NCBI RefSeq assembly: GCF_032062135.1
Contig: NC_092860.1
Location: forward strand, 65,197,803 to 65,261,802
Direction of reading: 5' to 3'
Source of the DNA: Pyxicephalus adspersus
Lineage: Eukaryota; Chordata; Amphibia; Anura; Pyxicephalidae
Length of the DNA stretch: 64,000 bases
In this document: positions 13,045-24,292 of the stretch, in pieces
How the letters are laid out: each line of letters begins with the position of its first letter
Numbering within the stretch: position 1 is the stretch's first letter
Notes under the pieces: generated by a model
Seen by the model: the letters and a program-made list of their open reading frames with translations, nothing else
Told to the model about the DNA's origin: nothing
Databases searched by the model: none
Translations under genes and position numbers: made by a program

Positions 13045-13920
13045 TAACTAATGATATGAAGAAAAGAGAGAAAAGCAGGGTTTTTGGCACAAAAACTGTA
13101 TTCATATAGAATATGAAATAATGATACAAAACAAAAGCACTTTCCACAATGCATTCTTGTGGTTAAATAATACAAATTAGGCCCCAAGGGGCACGAGATA
13201 CAACATAAAATGAGACTAGATTTGACAGATTCCGGTTGGACCACAATAATATCTTGGGGTCCACCAGGTGTCAAATTGGCCCTAGGGGGCACTAGACATG
13301 CAGCATCTAGCTAAACATATACATTTACTTGCCATACAGGTTTATAACCATTAGTTCATGTTGATACCCAACGCGTTTCGCCCTAAAGCTTTCTCAGGGG
13401 TAGTAGTTGGACAACATTTGGCCATTATGGTACTTGTATCTAGATTAATAAAAGTTTATTAATTATTAAATAATATGGTATAAATTAATATCCTAATATT
13501 CAAGCAGTGTAAGCTATTTCACTGAATACAACAGATACAATGTAAGTCAATATAAGAATAAACTATATATAAACAGACTAGTATTCATGTATCTGCTCAA
13601 AAAATTATTCTAGGATATATCAATCAACTAGAGGTTCATTGAAATTATTTAATATCATAAGAACATGATAAGACTTACATGGTCCTGTAGAGTGATAAGT
13701 TATGCTTACTGCAGGGGTTACGAGGGTGTAATTCCTCCAAACAATGCTTAAAGTGAAGTAGCGATGATATCTCCCCAGCACCAGGAGCAGTGCTGTAACA
13801 GGTATATTAATAGGACAGATTGGGAATTTGAAAGTAAATATAAGATATAAGTATATCTTAAATTTGTTTTTTTACTGTGTGATTATTTAAACCACGAGAA
13901 TGCATTGTGGCATATGTTGA
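13045..13920 (-). mobile_element. Ribozyme-bearing repeat, copy B, inside L1
   Basis: This segment interrupts L1 between ORF1 and the surviving part of ORF2. It has inverted arms (13144-13171 and 13882-13910; CCACAATGCATTCT then TGTGGT or CGTGGT and an AT-rich end) about 740 bp apart, and a hammerhead-like motif between them. It has no ORF. The L1 endonuclease coding sequence is absent rather than merely split, so insertion and deletion may be linked. Borders are approximate. Confidence 0.5.
13365..13402 (-). ncRNA. Hammerhead-like ribozyme motif, copy B
   Basis: On the minus strand helix I pairs UACCC with GGGUA, a sequence change from copy A with pairing kept. CUGAGAAA precedes helix II (GCU-UUAG-GGC), then GAAACGCGUU. 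The second core position that is G in active hammerheads reads A here, so this copy may be a weak or dead ribozyme. Confidence 0.5.
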
Positions 13921-13925
13921 ACCTT

Positions 13926-14950
13926 TCAATTATCAATGTAAACATATCCAATGAAAAAATCAGAACATTCAAAATGTTCAAAAACACTTGTTTGATCTTG
14001 TTGCTGCAAAAAACTCATGGCCAAATTTGGGTCATCAAACACTTTGCTTTCCCCTGCATAAGTCACACGCAATTTGGGCGGGTACATCAAGGCAAACCGC
14101 ATTCCTGATTCTACTAGGTGGTGGCAAACAGGAGTGAACAATTTTCTTTTTTGAGCATCTGCATCAGAGAAGTCTTGGAAAATTTAATTTTTACCTCACC
14201 CACTTTAAGCTCTCTTTGTTTACAGTGGGCTCCGAGTACTGTGTCTTTGTCCAAACCATGAAAGAATTTGGCAATGACTGGTCTTGGTTTGTGAATTGCA
14301 GATGGATGGTCTGGGCCAATCCTATGTACCCTCTCAAATAATTTAAGGCTTAGCATCAGATCAACAGATAGAAATTTTTGTAGATCCAGGGCCTTAAAAT
14401 CCTCTGGGATACCAATAAAGCGCAAGTTATACCTCCTGTCGCGATTCTCTAGATGTTCCACTTTCTCTGCCATAGATGCCAATTGGGTGAATTGCATGGT
14501 TAGTGTAACGTGAGACACAAGGAGTTGGTCCTCCAGATTGATGACCCTTTGTTTCAGCTTCACAATTTTGGTAATATTATCCTGTATATTGAAATCAGCT
14601 GTTTCAATAGCTAGGTGATACGATTCAAACTTCTTATCGAAAAAAGGTAAAAGTAGGTCTGCGACTCCCCTGGCAGGAGATCCTCTCATCTGAAAAGGGT
14701 GTGCCGCTTCAGTCAGGAATCCTGAAGATAAGAGGGGGGATGCCGGTGTGGGCTTCTGAGAAGCTTTCCGCTTTGTTTCCCTTCCCCCTGTCTTAGGGAG
14801 CTGTTTGCATGATTGGGAAGGATTTAATTTGCCCATGAACTTTCCATAGGTGGTGTTTTGTATAAACTTCCAATACACTCCCAGACAAGGCATGCTCTGG
14901 GTCACCGTGAAAAAGTGGCAGGGATATAATAAAAATATTCCTATACACAC
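13926..14950 (-). pseudogene. L1 ORF1 remnant (RNA-binding coiled-coil protein)
   Basis: ORF1p forms trimers and coats L1 RNA. From the N-terminus on the minus strand there is a basic, low-complexity head, then a coiled coil from about residue 120 (heptads through KIVKLKQRVINLEDQLL) to residue 195. The junction ENRDRRYNLRFIGIPED opens the RRM-like domain, with FERVHRIGP and KPRPVIAKF after it. A frameshift near 14130-14150 moves the C-terminal domain (KLRVTYAGESKVFDDP) into another frame ending at 13926. Order, spacing and motifs are those of L1/Tx1-type ORF1. Confidence 0.85.
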
Positions 14951-15472
14951 AAATACCCCATTTTAAATAGATTCTGCAAGGTCCAAATAAGGGGAATCAA
15001 TCACTTTCTATGCTCCCAGCCACAGCTTTAACACAGATCATCCAACCAGGGGAGAACAAATGCACTGCACAGCTGAGACTCACCAGGGGTCCTTTCTTCC
15101 AAAAGCGTGATGCCACTGGCAGGGTAGCAAGGAGTCCTATTGGTTTCCAGGGATTCTTGCTCTGATATAGGAGCTGCAGTATGTTCTTTTCTCTTCTGCA
15201 GCCACGTGAGATGTCCTCCAAGATGGCCTCTGGGCACTACGCATCCAGGTCCGGAGCTCTGACTCCGGGTGATGTGGAGAGCAGGGCTAAAATTACAACC
15301 TGCTTCCACCTGCAGTCAGTTCCCGCACTTTGTTTCTCACAGTTCTGGGGTTTGAAAAAACTGCCAGAGCACGGATGGCACACGCTGGTATTCGAGCTGG
15401 CGGGAGCTGTGTTTTAGTGCCACCACCTAGTTCGGCGCCGCCCCCGAAAGTCTCTAATTTACATTGGTATTA

Positions 15473-16202
15473 TTTTGACCCACATTGATAGTCCACATAC
15501 CTGAATGAGTTTTGAATGTGGCATACAATGTTGCTTATAAGGGTACTAAGATTTTTGTGACGTAGTGGTTGTAGGACATAGTGATATTGAATGTCACTGT
15601 TGTGAATGATGAATCTTAAGGATGCTCCTTCCTTATGTGTGGAAGTCTTTCATTAGTGTAGTTTCGCCAGTATGGAAGCAGTTCAACTTATGGTTTTACT
15701 TGTGACAACCATTAGTGTGTTCTTTTGTGACTCATAAATGGCATCACTAAGCAGAGGTTTGATGGAATAGTGATTTGGTGTATTGATTACAACAGTGCAT
15801 TTCATCTTCTATCCTGGCAGGTTGGCAATGCCTGGATTCTGACTAAACAATTTTTTCCAGTCTACCCATTTCTGGATTATATAAACAAAAGCAGAATTTT
15901 ATCAATGTTCACACCCACAGTTCCAATGTGGACAATCAAAATATTCCCTCCCAATACTCATTAGAACTGAGAGAAGCCACTTGGATGATATTGTGTCTAC
16001 TTGAATGTGACTAACTACTATTAGTTATCCCCTCTGCTTCCTCTGCAACACCTGTATAAATCCTAAATTTGACCAAAAATAATCACTGTATCTAGATTTA
16101 GAAAAAAAAATCTAAAATGTGTTGTTAACATTGTATGTAAATAAACAATGTGAAAAATTAAATGCTCAGAGTAACAGTTTTATATTTTTTTCTTTATTTT
16201 AG
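15473..16202. other. Intronic sequence before the terminal unc13 exon
   Basis: No repeat or exon was recognised between the L1 target duplication and the acceptor at 16202. A long T-rich tract (about 16176-16200) serves as the polypyrimidine tract. Confidence 0.6.
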
Positions 16203-16488
16203 TACACTGGGGACTGAAAATGGACCAGAATGCTATGAATTGCAGGTGTGTGTGAAAGATTACTGCTTTGCACGAGAAGACCGAACAGTGGGCACAGCTG
16301 TTATGCAGCTGAGAGATCTAGCACAAAGAGGTAGCTGTGCCTGCTGGCTCCCACTTGGTCGACGTATCCATATGGATGAGACAGGACTGACTATACTAAG
16401 AATTTTGTCACAGCGTAATAATGATGAGGTGGCCAAAGAATTTGTCAAATTAAAATCTGACACTCGCTCTCCTGAAGAGGGCAGCTAG
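16203..16488 (+). CDS. unc13: unc13 terminal coding exon
   Basis: After the TTTTAG acceptor the exon completes a phenylalanine codon and reads [44 protein letters not shown] and [20 protein letters not shown], then stops with TAG at 16486-16488. This is the last part of the C2C domain plus the short conserved UNC13 tail. The protein ends in EEGS. From memory, UNC13A has [20 protein letters not shown] and KLKSDTRS but a longer proline-rich end, while UNC13B and UNC13C end nearer EEGS, so the paralogue is left open. No frameshift is visible, and 94 codons are complete. Confidence 0.94.
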
Positions 16489-17465
16489 GGAGGTAGGGTT
16501 CATCCTCAATCTCTTCAATAACAAGATTACCCTTTCTACTGCCTTGCACCCCAGGCCCAGATTGTAGATAGTTTAAATATTTAAATATATTTTGAGACAC
16601 ATTTAACCAAGTCACTGCCAGCAGTGCTTGCCAAGCTCTGCATTATGCTAATCTGCATTTCTGGCAGTGACGTGGATAAGGTGTACACAAATACACCAAG
16701 GGCTGCGTTTATATGTGCCATTGTGTTAATGTCCTCCCTGCTGGACTACATAAGCACAGTTGTTTGGGGGCCTTAACTTATGTTCTGCATAAAACTTCCG
16801 GGCAGTTAACTGCACCCTGGCAGTGGGAGGATTATCCGTTTTAGAGAAACCATGAGTCCCTAAAAAGGGTAGGTTACAGTAATCACTATCCCTTCCCTGA
16901 CTTGTCTGTTCAAATTGCCTGCACTTCACCTGCTGTGTATAAAGGATCTTCCTGTACCAGTGTCTTACTCTGTGCATTGGTGCTGCATGGGTATTAGTTT
17001 ACTATGGAAAAAAACACTCTAAACCCTTATCCTAAAAGCTCTTGGTAAAACCTTTCACCTCATGCCTGTTTTAAAGCCTTGGACTGCAAACAGAACACTG
17101 CCAAATGCTCAGCACCTCTCTTCTTTCCCGAAATTGCTCCAATAATCTGGCGCTGAAACAGGCTTACACATCCCAGATTCTGATCAGAATAGATAGGGAA
17201 AAACATCCTAATAACCCACCACATACTGCACAAGGGAATGAAACTCCATTATGATTACAGAAATGTGGCATGCTGTTTGGAAGGAAAAATGCTGATGATA
17301 TCCCTTTGCCTTTACCTGCCCATTGTGTACAGAATATTCCTTTTCCTTGTTCCTCCTGGGTGCATGTGAAAATGTTTTGCACTAACTTGGACATTTTTGG
17401 TCTCTGTAAAAATATTTTATTATAACAGCCATTAAATAGAAATAAAGAAAGGAATGTGCATTTAA
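16489..17465 (+). other. unc13: unc13 3' UTR
   Basis: About 1 kb lies between the stop codon and the first good polyadenylation signal. No recognised repeat interrupts it. The true cleavage site is not seen; about 15-25 nt past the signal is assumed. Confidence 0.6.
17441..17446 (+). promoter_or_regulatory. unc13: Polyadenylation signal AATAAA
   Basis: A canonical AATAAA in TAGAAATAAAGAAAGG, followed by a TGTGCATTTAATGC tract. It is the first canonical signal after the unc13 stop codon. Confidence 0.6.
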
Positions 17466-19256
17466 TGCTTTATGTTTTTATCCAATGTATACAGTATATC
17501 AGTAGTAGAGTGAATCAGTTGCACATCCAAACAGCCAGTCTAATTCCTATTTTTTTTACCCTTTCCTTTAAAAAGCTAATTTAAAAAGTTGAAATGTGTT
17601 AGCTAACAAAAGACTTAATTCACTATAACAAATAATTTTTTACAATAGCACTACTTATTTTACCTAATAATGATTTTCTTCTAAAAATGTGATCTAAATC
17701 TCAATAAGAGATGAAATGACAAGCTTAAAGTCCACTTTACTTCACTTTTTGTGGCTTGGAGGGAAAAAAATGGGTGACAATATGATCCTTTTATATCACA
17801 ATGTGTGAACAACTTCTCTAAAAGAGACAAATACACAATGTAGCTATGAAAGACTAAATTCACATTATGCACAAAAGCATGGTTAACTATTTTAAGGTAT
17901 TCTAGTTGCAAAATATATGTGTGCTATAAAGTTGTAATATATATTATAATTACTCTTGATATAGCTGAAAAAAAGTAATAAAACTACTCTTCTTACAGAC
18001 AAAAACATCTGGTCAGGGTCAATACTGCTGTATCTGGCCCAAATATTGAATGGTGCAAAACCCCACAAATACAGTAGGTAGATAGGGTACATGAGATCAA
18101 GTCAAGGATAGATTGGGTTTACTGCTACCAGGCTGCTTGCCAAGTTGGACAGTGGTAGACATCATTTAATACCAATAAATTAACACAAAGAGGTTGTCAT
18201 TATCACTGTTATTGCATGTTTCTATTTGGTTTTCTATTGAATATACTGCAACAGACAGCTAGGCCTTTTTTTGGCTATGCTGTTGAAATTATAATTATAA
18301 ACCAGCCACATGTTCCAAAAACTTTCAGCGCAAAACCCATATGTCAGAGTTGAGATACAAGATTATGATTAAGTACAACAGAACTGCATGAAACATCTGG
18401 TGAGTATGCACTGTCTACAAATCATGTGGTTATGAGTCTAGCCTGTGGTAAAGTAAATATTTGTCCCTTCTTGCCCCATTCCCCTCTCTACACTGTACTA
18501 TGTACAATACAAACCAATTCTTTTGTATTTTTTTTTCTGTATTTTTGGACATTGTTATTTGGAAAAAATAACATAAAATAACAGTTTTTGTTGGCCCAGT
18601 AATCCAGTGGACTTAGAGGAATTTACCTTGAGCACACTTTGGGAATAGGTAGATAACATATCATCTCCTCTATCTGATCTGACTTCCTACCCTTATGCTG
18701 CTGGCAAGGACGGAACTAGTTGGCTATAATATGTCCAAGAGATTGTAGTTGGCCCTACTTGGCCTCTTGCTGCAGATAATGCTGTTTCCGCTGAAATGTG
18801 GTGCGCTGACTGGAACAAAGGGAGCTAAGGGATAAAGCAGTGGGTAATGAAGACATGCCTGCTGATGAGATAAAGCACTGGAATGCACCTTAAACGAAAA
18901 GGCTGTCCAAAGGTGGCTTAACAATGTTTATTCCTAATAGCACAGTTTTACCTCCATTTCAAAACACTTGAAAAGGTCCCCAATTTGCTGCAATGGCAAG
19001 GGTCTAAGAGTCTTGCTATCCAGTAGTCAACTCTTTCTTTGATATTAACAATATGCTTGCCACTACAAAAACAAGCAAACATACAACCTACCATATTTGC
19101 CAGAATGAACTGGAGTGGTCATGATCTATGTCCCTTCCTACCCCCAATGTCTCCTCTGGAACCTTCTCCTGTTCTTCCTCCTCTTCCTCTTTTTGTAAGC
19201 CACCTCTGTCTACCTCTTGGTGGGTTGGACATTTTTCATAACAGTCCTACTCCCCA
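17466..19256. other. Intergenic DNA, nothing recognised
   Basis: AT-rich sequence without a convincing ORF, RNA gene or transposon end. The last 200 bases (CT-rich, 19130-19230) may belong to the hAT relic that follows. Confidence 0.45.
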
Positions 19257-20080
19257 CTAACTCCACTGAAGCTGTGAGGCAAAGAATAAAAGTCTTCTTC
19301 CTCTTCCCCCTACCAAATCCAGCACAGCTTTTATCATTTGTAAAAACTGTTGACAGATAATACCACTGTTGACAAATTTGTTTGCCTCCTCCATTGGCAT
19401 CCTTAACAAACTGCCACTACCCTGGGTCAAAAAAACCAAGCCACTGTCTTTGGTGGTGCATCAGATAATCAGTTATCAGTTTTCTTGCCTTGTACAGGGA
19501 GTCCAACATATGACTTGTTAAATTCCAGAGGGTGGGCAGGTCACAGATTACTTTGTGCTTAATTGTTGCTGCTAAAATGGGCACATACTTTTCTGACCAT
19601 GGCCAAGACATTCTGCAAGCCAGGGTAGCAATTAAAAATTGCTTCAACACCAAATTAAGCACATGCTCAAAGCAGGTATGGCTTCTCTCATCCAGACTGA
19701 CGGGATGAATGATTGCATGGCTGTGACTGAGCATTCACACAGTTGTACTGATGAGTGGAACAGTCTTGACACGTGTAAAGTGAGGAGTGGTACTCTTGTG
19801 AAATGAAGCAGAAGAAATATCATCATCATCAAGTGGAACTTTTCCTCCTTACCATTTTACCAGCACCATGCAAGAAATTAACTGAATGGGCCATAAAAAA
19901 ATGTACTGCCCCTGAACATAGCCACTGCTCCAGGTATTTCCAGGTAAATAGGTATTTTGTGGCAATACCCACCAAAAACAAGTTCTTGCACGGCAGGGCT
20001 TCTCGTGAAGTTTGCAGGTCTCTGTCCATTGAAGCAGCAGATGTGCAAATGTGGCTTTGGAAAAAGTATATATCATGTCT
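19257..20080 (-). pseudogene. hAT transposase relic
   Basis: Minus-strand pieces in different frames contain the hAT RNase H-fold signature region: CFEHVLNLVLKQFL followed by CRMSWPWSEKYVP, then LPTLWNLTSHMLDSLYKARK. In hAT and ZBED transposases the matching text is CxxHxLNLxxxxxL and then (T)RWNS, here decayed to LWNL. Upstream pieces (19644-20029) are in other frames. No termini were identified. It resembles the same family as the transposases near 34-36 kb and 54-57 kb. Confidence 0.65.
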
Positions 20081-20254
20081 ATTTTTTTTCTTGTTTACTT
20101 TTTTTCACTTTGTAAGTTTAACTTCTATAGTTGGAAAGATACTAAAACGTTTGATCAAGAACCTCATATAAGAGTTTTGTTAGAAAATAAAATAAAAGGA
20201 ATAGCATAAATTCAAGAAAGACCAAAGTTGCCAAACAAAATGTACTTACTTTCT

Positions 20255-20960
20255 AGCAGTTGATGTTGTATACTTGGTCTTTGCAAAAGCATTGGACACA
20301 GTACGCCACAGATGGTTAATGTGTAGGTTGGGGTCTACAGGTTTCAATCTGTAAATGGATAGAGAACTGGACACATTCAGAAAGTAGTGATTTTTAATTC
20401 ATACGCTGAATGGTCTAAAGCAGTGTTTCTAGACCTTTTGAACATATAATCCTTGAAATAACATTTAGTTCTTTAGGGGACCCCTGCTATAATTTATATC
20501 CATTTAATCTATATCGACAACTCACAATACATATATGTGATGGGCAGTAGGCCTTCTTTGCTGGCAATTGTGAAGGCTGCCACCCTTATAGATAGTCAAA
20601 AAGATCATTGATGTCAGTTAAACTGACCTGGGAAGCACAAATTGATCATTGCTCAAGGAACCCCTGACAACCTATGGAGGACCCTTATTGAGAAACACTG
20701 GTCTATGGTTATTAGTGGTTAAAAATTATATAGATTTTGGTATTAAGTACAATTTCTGTGTTTGCAGATGACGCCAAACTAACTAATGGAATAAACACTA
20801 TACAGGATGTCTATAATTTACAGGCAGACTTGGATGCACTGTTTGATTGAAGAGTCAAATGGCAAATGACAAGGAATATGGATAACTATAAAATTATGCA
20901 CTTGGGGCTAACAACATGCATGCTTCATACAGTCTAGGAAAAAAAATATTTGGGGGAGTC
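20255..20960 (+). mobile_element. CR1 LINE fragment split by a MITE
   Basis: This is RT-region text of a CR1-type LINE (YLVFAKALDTVRHRWLM, then FADDAKLTNG and a DLDALFD region), nearly parallel to the larger CR1 at 30.7-31.1 kb. It is truncated at both ends. The 3' side is cut at GGGGGAGTC by a TGTCACAC LTR-like end at 20961. A 280-bp MITE sits inside. Confidence 0.75.
20421..20700. mobile_element. hAT-like MITE, 280 bp, 8-bp duplication
   Basis: The ends are CAGTGTTTCT...AGAAACACTG. It is flanked by GTCTAAAG (20413-20420) and GTCTATGG (20701-20708). The uninterrupted CR1 copy at about 30838 reads GTCTAAGG followed by TTATTAGTGG, so the insertion site and duplication are confirmed by comparison within the window. 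Confidence 0.85.
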
Positions 20961-21190
20961 TGTCACACACACACAGGCGCCTCTCTACTGCGCATGCAGG
21001 CAGTACTTACCCTGGGCGTGCCTGCTCTCCCAAGTTTTATCAGTTTTGCCTATCCCACCGGCCAATCAGAAAGTAGCTTCTTAATCACCCCTGGCTATTT
21101 AGCTAGCTTAGACACAGCACTTAGCTGAGCATTTCCTTTACACCTGCTGTTTAATTCAGACTGGAAAGATGGAGACAATCAACTACTAAT
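20961..21190 (-). mobile_element. LTR fragment related to the 4478-5227 solo LTR
   Basis: It starts TGTCACAC and contains GCGCATGCAGGCAGTACTTA, GGCCAATCAGAAAGTAGC, GGCTATTTAGCTAGC and TTTAATTCAGACTGG. These line up in order with the reverse complement of the LTR at 4478-5227. The other end is lost. It truncates the CR1 fragment. Confidence 0.6.
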
Positions 21191-21600
21191 TTGAGCTCAT
21201 AAAATGTTGTGATAGACTCCAACTGGATTTTTTGGAACACCTCTAATTACTATCTACCGACTGTTACAAATTTTGGAAAGATTTATTAATACTGTATTTA
21301 AGCTTAAACATTATCTTTTCATAACTAAAATATTTATTCAACCTAATCTCCTATTCCTCCACTTTATTAGGTTTCTTCACTAACCATTTCCTGACCAACA
21401 TTTTCTTAGCAACAAAAATCACATGTGTTAAGTTTTAGAAAAAGCATTTTGTGACCTTACCCCAAAATTGAAAACTAATACCTTAATTTTTGACAGGGCC
21501 ATACCAAGTGTAATCCACATCTATTATATATATAATGCATAAGAGTATAATATACTGCCTGTACTATAAACTGATGAGTATTTTTATGTTAAGAAGATCT
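21191..21600. other. Unassigned AT-rich DNA
   Basis: Nothing recognisable. It may include the L1 3' region that becomes identifiable further right. Confidence 0.4.
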
Positions 21601-22139
21601 AGAAAAAAGTATTATTTCACTGCCAAATATATGGAAGTAACCATGTGAGATGGAAAAAAACACAAATTAACAGGATCATGCAACTGGCACACTACATTTT
21701 TCAAACAAATTTGATGTATATAAAAGAGTTACAATTAGAAGAGATTTATATTTCATTTTACAGATTAGGTGGAATAAAACAGATCTTATCGCATATGTTA
21801 TATGAAAGACATTTAATCCCTGAGGTATTATCTTTAAATATACTGTAAGAATATGCGTATTGTGGAATGAAAGAATTACCAACATTTGTCTTGGCTTCAA
21901 GAGGATATTGTTAGGAGGAATTATGATACATGAGGAGATAAATATGGATAAATTTGAATAAATTGGGGTGGGAGGGAAGATAAGAGGATAAGGGGGATGT
22001 TTTGAAAAAAATAAAAATAATTTTTTTTGGTGACGGATCGAATATGAATATAAGATGACTAGTTATCAGGAATACAACTTAAGGTCTTGAGACAGGGATT
22101 GGCAAGTGTTGATCCAAGGTACATACAAGGTTGATACAA

Positions 22140-22880
22140 ATGGAATAAAATTTGTCCATGGTATCTTCTAATTGGGCTGTGGCGGTGGAAGACCCAAGAC
22201 CAGAAACAGGATACCACTGGACAGTTCCACCATGTATGCGAATAGGATCCTATTTCTGAGCATCCCCTAAAGCATAGCGGTGAACTGTTTGGTACATAAC
22301 GGGCAGTAATGGTGGGAACCAGGTACTACCTGGATAGTACTGGATTCCTGAGCATTTATTTTGATAGAGCATGAAGTGGCATTATGCCATATTTGGTCTC
22401 AGGTGTTCTGTGGTAAGGTGCCTCCCAAGTCTTCTTCCCATTTAGAAACATACAGGGGTGGAGGTGGGGGGAAGTGTTGAAAGGAGAATGGTGTATATGA
22501 TGGAAATAAGACCTTTAGAGTGGGTATTGTTATGTCAAATACATTCAAACTTATTGACATTGACATTGAATCATTTGGATGTTGTAATGAAAGAGTTTCA
22601 AGAATGAATTGTTTGTTTATTAAATAAAGGATTTTCAGCTGAAGGTATAATTTTTCTTTTTGTTCTGGGTATATGGTTTGATGTTTTAACTGCCTTTTAA
22701 TATGGAAAAGCAAAGGAAGGACTCTATAGTTCAGCAAGATGTTGTTGCAAAGCATTACTGGATATCTGTCCTGAGGGGAGGTGTAATTGTATGGGTTTGT
22801 AGGAGAGTGATGCCTGGAGCGGGGAACAAAGTGAGGGATAGTGAAAGGCCTGCATGAATGCTGAAGGAGCCTCCTCCTGT
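22140..22880 (-). pseudogene. L1 ORF2 C-terminal remnant
   Basis: The minus-strand reading contains KWEEDLGGTLPQNT and DQIWHNA, then CPLCTKQF and GCSEIGSYSHTWWNCPVVSC. These are the order and spacing of the L1/Tx1 ORF2 C-terminal zinc-like segment (W-E-D-L-G, then C-G-x-G-x-H-x-W-W-C-P). A frame change lies near 22.4 kb. Confidence 0.7.
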
Positions 22881-24205
22881 GGCAAAGAATTTGAAGTCTG
22901 CTAGAATGCACCCAGAGGTTGTGAGGGAAAAGTTGCATAAGGAAGTGGGGTTAGGAAGGATGGAAGGGCCGTTCTTGGACCCGCCGGTGGCAGGTTTGGT
23001 GGTCTCTCCTCTAGGGGTCATGCCCAAGAAGGAGCAGAAAAAATTTTGGCTCATTCATTATTTATCTTTCCCGGCCGGCAGCTCGGTGAACGAGGCTATT
23101 GACCCGCAGCTTTGTTCGGTTTCTTACACGTCCTTCGATAGCACTTTGAAATAGGTTCGGAGGTATGGGAGGGGTGCTCGGTTGGCAAAGGCAGAAATCG
23201 AAGCAGCCTTTAAATTACTGCTTGTTCACCCGGACAGTCAGAGATTTTTAGGTTGTACCTGGGATGGCCCCTTTTTTATGGATCGCTGTTTGCCGATGGG
23301 GTGCTCCTTGTCCTGTGCCTTATTCAAAATGTTCAGTTCGTTTTTGGAGTGGGCTGTGCGCGAAGTGGCTGGGGTGGCTTCGGTCATTCACTACTTGGAT
23401 GACTTTTTGTTCATTGGGCCGCTCGGGAAGGCTGTGTGTAGGGTGTTGGTAGCAACTTTTGAATTTTTGGCGGAGAAATTTGGTGTTCCATTGGCAAAGG
23501 ACAAATCAGAAGGTCCGACAATGGAGTTGGTCTTTTTGGGTATTACTATAGATACCTTGGCGATAGAGTGCCGGTTGCCTGGGGATAAGTTGGAGATTCT
23601 CCGGAAGGAGGTGGTCAGCGCCTGTGGATGTCGGAAGATAACCCTGCAGGAATTGCAGTCGCTCTTAGATAAGTTGATTCCTGGAGGAGTAAATTGGGTG
23701 GTCCATTTGGATGGAGGGCACGGTTTCCAATGTGGAATTGGATATGTTTACCAATGTGGTGGAATCGTCGGGATACGGCGCCTTTTGGCAAGGGAGGTGA
23801 GGTGCGGAGGTGTGGCCGCTGTCTTGAAAGGAGGTGGGGCTGGTGACAATTATGGTGGCTGTTTTTCGAAAGTGTTTGCAAGTGGAAGGGGTTAAGGCAT
23901 CTAAATTTTCGTCTCATTCCTTTAGAATTGGGGCGACGCGTTGGGGTTTGGGGGATGAGATCATTCAGCGCATTGGTCGCTGGGAATCTCAGAGGTTTCG
24001 CTTGTATGTGTGACCGCACCTGGTTTAGAGTGGGGGGATCAGGGGGTTGCAACACTGGGGGATTTTTAGTTCAGTTTTAAGTGTGTTTTTCGCTGCTTTG
24101 TTTTAGGTGGTTCCCAGTGCCTAGTCTGGATCATTGGGCATTTTTATGTGTGCCGCAGGAATTGACAAGCAGCGTTAAGGCCGGATGGTTAGCAATTGGC
24201 TATTT
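22858..24205 (+). pseudogene. DIRS-type retrotransposon fragment (RT, RNase H, tail of tyrosine recombinase)
   Basis: DIRS elements combine a reverse transcriptase with a tyrosine recombinase instead of a DDE integrase. Seen in order: VSPLGVMPKKEQKKFWLIHY and GSSVNEAIDPQLCSVSYTSF (RT start), a stop at about 23151, then AKAEIEAAFKLLLVHPDS, CLPMGCSLSCALFKMFSSFL and VIHYLDDFLFIGP. YLDD is the RT active site. LVFLGITIDTLAIECRLP follows. RNase H text (VELDMFTN, then GYGAFWQG) comes in a shifted frame. It then jumps directly to the recombinase C-terminus (SHSFRIGATRWGLGDEIIQR, then GRWESQRFRLYV), which holds the His-x-x-Arg and Tyr residues. The middle of the recombinase is deleted. Confidence 0.88.
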
Positions 24206-24292
24206 TTAACCACCTGAGAAAAATTCGGTTTTAACACTTTTTGCAAGTGTTTTTACCCTGAAATAAGTCGGGTTTAACACCCAGGTGGTTAA
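24206..24292. mobile_element. 87-bp TTAA-flanked micro-MITE
   Basis: TTAA at 24206-24209 and 24289-24292 borders the inverted ends CCACCTG and CAGGTGG. The interior holds an imperfect palindrome (GGTTTTAACACTTTTTGCAA, then GTGTTTTTACCC). TTAA duplication suggests piggyBac-type mobilisation. It sits in the decayed 3' part of the DIRS fragment. Confidence 0.7.

Larger units (their letters stand above)
9886..15456 (-). mobile_element. Full-length but inactivated L1-type LINE
   Basis: A 16-bp direct repeat (AATTACCATTGGTATT at 9870-9885 and AATTTACATTGGTATT at 15457-15472; 14 of 16 match) flanks the element. The 5' end is the GC-rich GGCGGCGCCG segment on the minus strand at about 15431-15448. 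ORF1 lies at 13.9-14.95 kb and ORF2 fragments at 9.9-13.04 kb. The 3' end reaches 9886. The endonuclease part of ORF2 is missing, and a ribozyme-bearing repeat occupies its place (13045-13920). It lies antisense to unc13. Confidence 0.85.

Noticed and set aside
22399..22938. A 179-codon minus-strand frame as a novel gene
   Set aside because: Its C-terminal part reads KWEEDLGGTLPQ and leads into the L1 ORF2 C-terminal motif, so it is LINE debris.
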